Position numbers and translations under genes: made by a program
Assembly: GCF_000720255.1 (NCBI RefSeq)
Contig: NZ_JOJE01000001.1
Span: 1-64,000, forward strand
DNA from: Streptomyces griseus subsp. griseus
GTDB lineage: Bacteria; Actinomycetota; Actinomycetes; Streptomycetales; Streptomycetaceae
DNA: 64,000 nt
Direction of reading: 5' to 3'
Shown: in pieces, positions 60,063 to 64,000 of the stretch
How positions within the stretch are numbered: the first letter of the stretch is position 1
Layout of the letters: every line of letters starts with the position of its first letter
Notes under the pieces: model-generated
Seen by the model: only the letters and a program-made list of their open reading frames with translations
What the model was told of the DNA's origin: nothing
Databases searched by the model: none

Positions 60063-60269
60063 GGGTGCAGTCTTCCGGTTGACGGTCCGAAAACCCAAAC
60101 GGAATGTCACGGGCGGCGACGGGGATGGCCAACGCACGGGGTGGTGAGGGGGGCTCAGGGCCGAGATCAGGCCACTGGTACGGCCTTAAACGGAATGAGG
60201 TCGACCGGTGTGGAAAGGGGGCGGCGACGGGGGGCGTGTGCGGGGGGCACATCAGGGGGTCGGGTGGTT

Positions 60270-61397
60270 TCACATCAGAGGGGTGAGGAAACGGCGCAGG
60301 GCTTCCTCGTAGCCCTCGGGGTCGGCGTTCCACATGGCGGCGTGCGGGGCCTGGGGGACCGTATGGAGGGAGACCAGGCCCGGGCGGCGGGCGGCGAGGC
60401 GGCGGGAGGTGTTCCACGGGGCGACCGTGTCGTCGGGGCCGTGGAGGATCAGCGTCGGGACGCGCAGCCGGTCGGGGTCGGCGGCCTCGGCGATCCGGCG
60501 GCCGTCCAGCCCCGTGCGGCCCTGCGCGGCCCGGACGGCCAGCGGGAGCAGCGCGCCCGGTGTCCGGCGGGCGGCGGCGAGCGCGCGTACCGTGGCCTCC
60601 CAGTCGAGCACCGGGGAGTCCAGGATCAGCCCCGACACACGGTCCTTGAGCCCGGAGTGCGCGGCGGCGCGCAGCGCCATGGTGGCGCCGGTGGACCAGC
60701 CGTACAGGACGACGCGCTCGGCGCCGTACCGCACCGCGTACCGGATCGCCGCGTCCACGTCGCGCCACTCGGTCTCGCCGAAGTGGTGGAGGCCGTCCGG
60801 CGAGCGGGGTGCCCCGAGGTCGCCGCGGTAGGCGAGGGCGAGCACCGAGACGCGCTGGCGGTGCAGGAACGCCATGACGTTCATGGTGTGTTCCCTGGTG
60901 GCGCCCAGTCCGTGCACCGCGATCACCCAGGTGTCGCGCGCGCCGGGCACGAACCAGGCCGGCAGTGCGCCGAGCTCGCCCGGCACGTCGATGTCGGCGT
61001 GGTCCAGGCCGAGGGCGGTGCGGGGGTTGCCGACGTACACGTTGGGGGTGAACCACACCGCGTCGCCCGGGTTCAGGGTGCCGTGGGTGACGCGTTCGAG
61101 GCGGCGTACGACGGTGTCCGCGGTATGCGGGGTGGTGTCGAGGACGTCACCGACGACCGCGTGCGAGCCGTCGCCGGCGAGCCCGTAGGTGCCGGGGCGC
61201 CGTGAGGCCAGGGCCCGGGTGAGGGTGATGCGGCCCGCTGCCGTGCCGTGCACGGTGAGCCGGGGCTCCGTGGGCAGCGGTCTGCCCGGCGCGGGCCTGA
61301 GCGCCGCGTCGCTCGCGAACCGGCCGGCGGCGACGCTGGCCACGCCCGCTGCCAGGGCCACGGTGACGGCGGCGGCCGTCGCTTTGACAGTGCGCAC
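60270..61397 (-). CDS. Alpha/beta hydrolase, membrane-anchored or secreted
   Basis: 375 residues. A short N-terminal hydrophobic segment (about 5-25, ATAAAVTVALAAGVASVAAG) may be a signal or anchor. The hydrolase domain has the oxyanion HGLGATREH, nucleophile in GWSTG, Asp in HGPDD and His in QAPHAAMW. ATG-less start GTG 61397 follows CTGGAG. Substrate unknown; the family covers esterases and peptidases. Confidence 0.85.
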   Translation of the reverse strand: MRTVKATAAAVTVALAAGVASVAAGRFASDAALRPAPGRPLPTEPRLTVHGTAAGRITLTRALASRRPGTYGLAGDGSHAVVGDVLDTTPHTADTVVRRLERVTHGTLNPGDAVWFTPNVYVGNPRTALGLDHADIDVPGELGALPAWFVPGARDTWVIAVHGLGATREHTMNVMAFLHRQRVSVLALAYRGDLGAPRSPDGLHHFGETEWRDVDAAIRYAVRYGAERVVLYGWSTGATMALRAAAHSGLKDRVSGLILDSPVLDWEATVRALAAARRTPGALLPLAVRAAQGRTGLDGRRIAEAADPDRLRVPTLILHGPDDTVAPWNTSRRLAARRPGLVSLHTVPQAPHAAMWNADPEGYEEALRRFLTPLM

Positions 61398-61563
61398 GGC
61401 TCCAGTGTCCCGGCGGACCGCGCCACCGGCCAGTGGTGCGACGGTTCCGGGTGACGCGGGAAGCGGCACCGGGAGGGACCGCGGGCGGGAGACCGGGCGG
61501 GATGCGGAGAACGACGCGAGAAGGCTCACCCCATTGCGGTACCCCGGTCATCGCCGGCCAGGC

Positions 61564-62259
61564 TCATCCCCTCTGCCCGTAACCCCTGAGCCGCTCCCCC
61601 ACCTCCGCGAGTTGCGCCTGAGACAGCAGGCTCGGGGTCAGCCCCGGTACCGACGAGGCCGTGAGCCACAGCTCGCACATCCACTCGAGTTGGGCGGTGC
61701 GGTCGTAGGCCTGGTCGAGGGTGGCGCCGTAGGTGAGGGTGCCGTGGTTCTGGAGGAGGCAGCCGGAGCGGTCGGCCAGGGCGCGGAGCATGTTCTCGGC
61801 CAACTCGTCGGTGCCGTAGGTCGCGTAGGGGGCGACGCGGACGGGGCCGCCGAGGGCGCTGGTCATGTAGTGGACGGCCGGGAGTTCGTATACGAGCGTG
61901 GAGACGGCGGTGGCGTGCACGGCGTGGGTGTGGACGACGGCGCGGGCCTCGGTGGTGCGGTAGACCGCGAGGTGCATGGGCAGTTCGCTGGTCGGCACCA
62001 GCGTGCCCAGCACCTGCCGCCCGTCGAGGTCGACCCCGGTCACGTCGTCCGGCGTCAGACGGTCGTACGGCACACCCGAGGGCGTCACCAGGACGGTGTC
62101 GCCGACGCGCACCGACACGTTGCCGGAGGTGCCGACGACCAGCCGGTCGGCGACAGTCCGCCGGGCGGTGACGACGAGCGCCTCCCAGGCCGCCGCCACC
62201 TCCCCCGCGTGCCCCCGTACGTCACGTTCACCCTGTTGATCCCTCGGCTGCTCGACCAT
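61564..62259 (-). CDS. Class II aldolase/adducin family protein (L-fuculose-phosphate aldolase-like)
   Basis: 231 residues with the zinc-binding pattern HTHAVHATAVS and a second His in QNHGTL, and an N-terminal GTSGNVSVRVGD phosphate-binding loop. These enzymes split sugar phosphates such as L-fuculose-1-phosphate. ATG 62259 is chosen; a GTG at 62304 is in frame with little support. It is divergent from the phosphate transporter gene, with a PHO box between. Confidence 0.88.
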   Translation of the reverse strand: MVEQPRDQQGERDVRGHAGEVAAAWEALVVTARRTVADRLVVGTSGNVSVRVGDTVLVTPSGVPYDRLTPDDVTGVDLDGRQVLGTLVPTSELPMHLAVYRTTEARAVVHTHAVHATAVSTLVYELPAVHYMTSALGGPVRVAPYATYGTDELAENMLRALADRSGCLLQNHGTLTYGATLDQAYDRTAQLEWMCELWLTASSVPGLTPSLLSQAQLAEVGERLRGYGQRG

Positions 62260-62358
62260 GCGGCGATCTTGCCAGGATCCCTGGTCGTACGGTGTACGGG
62301 CCACCGTTCCGGAGCGGAGCGGCGGCCCTCTTTTTGTGACACTTCAATGCCCGACTCA

Positions 62359-62380
62359 GTTCATCTTCCGTTCACTCAGG
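62359..62380 (+). promoter_or_regulatory. PHO box (PhoP-binding direct repeats)
   Basis: Two adjacent 11-bp units, GTTCATCTTCC (62359-62369) and GTTCACTCAGG (62370-62380), fit the Streptomyces PhoP consensus GTTCAnnnnnG. They lie 48 bases before the pitH start, so phosphate limitation should control the transporter. This is as reported for S. coelicolor pitH2 from memory. Confidence 0.85.
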
Positions 62381-62427
62381 TTGCTTACGGTCGTCCAGCC
62401 AATGACCTCGAACGATTGCCTGGGTAA

Positions 62428-63663
62428 ATGGAAAGCTTCTCGCTGATCCTCGCGATTGTGGTGGTAACCGCACTCGCGTTCGATTTCACGAACGGTTTCC
62501 ACGACACCGCCAACGCGATGGCCACCACCATCTCAACCGGTGCGCTCAAGCCCAAGGTCGCGGTGGCCATGTCCGCCGTGCTGAACCTTGCAGGCGCCTT
62601 CCTCTCGGTGGAGGTCGCCAACACGATCTCCAAGGGTCTCGTCGACGAGACCGGCATCCGTCCCGAGGTCATCTTCGCCGCCCTGGTCGGCGCGATCCTC
62701 TGGAACCTCCTGACCTGGCTGGTGGGCCTGCCCTCCAGTTCCTCGCACGCCCTCATGGGCGGTCTGATCGGCGCCACCATCGCCTCGGCGGGCGTCGGCG
62801 CGGTCCACGGAGACGTCCTCGTCACCAAGGTCCTGATCCCGGCGATCGCGGCACCGATCGTCGCGGGCGTCGCCGCGATGCTCGCCACCCGCCTGTCGTA
62901 CACCCTCGGCAAGAAGGCCGACGGCAAGGCAGCCGAGAAGGGCTACCGCGCGGGCCAGATCGCCTCCGCCGGCCTGGTCTCCCTGGCGCACGGCACGAAC
63001 GACGCCCAGAAGACGATGGGCATCATCACCCTCGCCCTGGTCGCCGGCGGTGCCGTCGCCCCCGACTCCGACCCGCCCCTGTGGGTCATCCTCTCCGCGG
63101 GCCTCGCCATCGCGCTCGGCACCTACATCGGTGGCTGGCGCATCATCCGCACGATGGGCAAGGGCCTGACCGAACTCCAGCCGCAGCAGGGCTTCGCCGC
63201 CCAGACCAGCGCCGCGACGGTCATCCTGGCCTCCTCGCACCTCGGCTTCTCCCTCTCCACCACCCACGCCGTCTCCGGTTCGGTGATGGGCGCGGGGCTG
63301 GGCCGCAAGGGCGGCGTGGTCCGCTGGTCGACCGCCACCCGCATGTTCGTCGCCTGGGGTCTGACGCTCCCGGCCGCGGCCCTGGTCGGCGCGCTCGCGG
63401 AGTACGTCACCGGCTTCGGCGACTGGGGCACGGCCGTCGTCGCGGTCTTCCTCATCGCCTCCAGCGCGGCGATCTGGAAGCTCTCGCGCCGCGAGGTCGT
63501 CGACCACAACAACGTCAACGACAACGAGGAGCCGCCCGGCGTGGTGACCACCGCGATCGCCGCGGTGACCCCGCCGCCCGCGGGCACGGTGGCCGAGGAC
63601 CTGTCGGCCACGATCCCCGCCCCCACGGCCGAGTCCGCGCCGCCGGCCACCACCACCGTCTGA
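62428..63663 (+). CDS. Low-affinity inorganic phosphate transporter (PitH-type)
   Basis: 411-residue PiT family permease, about 10 helices, with the paired family motifs GFHDTANAMATTI and LAHGTNDAQKTMG. The C-terminal 50 residues are a Pro/Ala-rich cytoplasmic tail. It corresponds to S. coelicolor pitH2 by context and is preceded by a PHO box. The small membrane protein gene 43 bp downstream is probably in the same operon. The ATG has little ribosome-binding sequence. Confidence 0.93.
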   Translation: MESFSLILAIVVVTALAFDFTNGFHDTANAMATTISTGALKPKVAVAMSAVLNLAGAFLSVEVANTISKGLVDETGIRPEVIFAALVGAILWNLLTWLVGLPSSSSHALMGGLIGATIASAGVGAVHGDVLVTKVLIPAIAAPIVAGVAAMLATRLSYTLGKKADGKAAEKGYRAGQIASAGLVSLAHGTNDAQKTMGIITLALVAGGAVAPDSDPPLWVILSAGLAIALGTYIGGWRIIRTMGKGLTELQPQQGFAAQTSAATVILASSHLGFSLSTTHAVSGSVMGAGLGRKGGVVRWSTATRMFVAWGLTLPAAALVGALAEYVTGFGDWGTAVVAVFLIASSAAIWKLSRREVVDHNNVNDNEEPPGVVTTAIAAVTPPPAGTVAEDLSATIPAPTAESAPPATTTV

Positions 63664-63706
63664 GCCGCACCGCCCCCGGTACGCCGGAAACGAAGGAAGA
63701 GACAGC

Positions 63707-63928
63707 ATGAAGATCGACTGGGCGGCTCTCGGCTCCGTCTTCGGGGTCAGCCTCGTGGTCACCGTGGCCCTCGTGGCCCTGTTCACCCTCGGCATCGCCG
63801 GCCTGTCCCGCCGGGAGCGGGCCGCGGCCCAGGGCGGCTCAGCCGCTCTCGCGGTCACCGGCGCGTACGCGTGCTTCGCGGCGTGCGCGGCGGCGGTGGC
63901 GTACGGGATCTCCCTGATCGTCGCCTGA
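63707..63928 (+). CDS. Small membrane protein, partner of the phosphate transporter
   Basis: 73 residues, two membrane helices (about 8-32, LGSVFGVSLVVTVALVALFTLGIAG, and about 45-70, ALAVTGAYACFAACAAAVAYGISLIV), short basic turn between (RRERAAAQ). GGAAGAGA precedes the ATG. It follows pitH on the same strand, the usual arrangement in Streptomyces by recollection. Function unproven; possibly an accessory subunit. Confidence 0.82.
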   Translation: MKIDWAALGSVFGVSLVVTVALVALFTLGIAGLSRRERAAAQGGSAALAVTGAYACFAACAAAVAYGISLIVA

Positions 63929-63960
63929 CCGGCGGCACACGAGCAGCACAACAGGCACAC

Positions 63961-63996
63961 GTGGGGTGCGGGACGGATCGTCGTCCCGCACCCCAC
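63961..63996 (+). terminator. Terminator hairpin
   Basis: A 14-bp stem (GTGGGGTGCGGGAC at 63961-63974, GTCCCGCACCCCAC at 63983-63996) lies 32 bases past the last gene. The window ends immediately after it. Confidence 0.88.
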
Positions 63997-64000
63997 GCGC

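Noticed and set aside
58734..61205. 823-codon plus-strand frame over the unknown and hydrolase genes
   Set aside because: Covers two minus-strand genes with normal codon bias; no domain is visible in the frame.

Overview
The window is about 71% G+C with strong third-position GC bias, GTG and TTG starts, many 4-base stop/start overlaps, a chaplin gene, a Spo0M homologue and several actinomycete-only families. All of this points to a Streptomyces chromosome. The gene order matches, from memory, the conserved core stretch of S. coelicolor around SCO1792-SCO1846 (chpE, serB, fabI-fabG, tyrS, moaA, pitH2). I see no rRNA, tRNA, phage, integrative element, insertion sequence or CRISPR array. It is core chromosome with regulatory and repeat features between the genes.

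Layout. 1-347: a lower-GC non-coding stretch with degenerate repeats and a palindrome. 348-3208: alkylated-base DNA glycosylase, Spo0M, a PEBP-family protein and an HNH nuclease. 3322-5732 (minus): an SPFH/NfeD membrane pair and a solitary ABC ATPase. 5884-9038: an unknown protein, the cysteine-free chaplin ChpE and a GAF histidine kinase/NarL regulator pair. 9276-12163: a short-chain dehydrogenase translationally coupled to a divergent QueA-like protein, then a secreted lytic transglycosylase. 12247-17223: a double-FHA ABC exporter and, divergently, a very hydrophobic streptophobe-like protein. 17357-19710: serB, a 43-bp minisatellite, sixA and a small membrane protein. 19911-22492: a 38-residue membrane peptide beside an MFS transporter, a divergent GntR regulator with an operator between them, and a small secreted protein.

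22687-28648: fabI-fabG, tldD-tldE and tyrS. 28721-31134: small membrane proteins, a two-hairpin candidate small RNA just before a Cys-rich small protein, and moaA. 31262-33234: a DUF485/sodium-solute symporter pair. 33483-36605: two tandem secreted subtilases. 36669-42661: a membrane protein, a CoA-transferase-like protein, a frameshifted zinc alcohol dehydrogenase, a DEDDh exonuclease with BRCT, a zinc-ribbon protein and SURF1. 42679-46055: a TPR-like unknown and the cstA-ybdD pyruvate-uptake pair. 46283-51377: a symporter, sigma factor and membrane protein coupled by 4-base overlaps, then a GH15 enzyme and an SDR lacking its catalytic Tyr/Lys. 51468-54718: an Asp23/AmaP envelope-stress cluster. 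54820-61397: enoyl-CoA hydratase, a small HTH protein, an ABC-F factor, a VOC protein, an unknown and an alpha/beta hydrolase. 61564-63928: a class II aldolase and a PHO-box-preceded low-affinity phosphate transporter with a small partner.

Functional themes. Uptake of small carbon acids (two SSS symporters plus CstA) and phosphate (PitH) recurs. So does envelope maintenance (SPFH/NfeD, Asp23/AmaP, chaplin, lytic transglycosylase, double-FHA exporter). The signals that ordinary gene annotation does not explain are mostly intergenic: three copies of one dispersed repeat, each at a convergent gene junction and in the same orientation; a candidate small RNA at 29691-29765; a perfect 11-bp inverted repeat upstream of cstA; an operator between the MFS and GntR genes; and two minisatellites. 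I found no strong case for a wholly new multi-gene system. The best leads are the small RNA, the SSS-sigma-membrane protein unit, the Asp23 cluster and the QueA-like protein.
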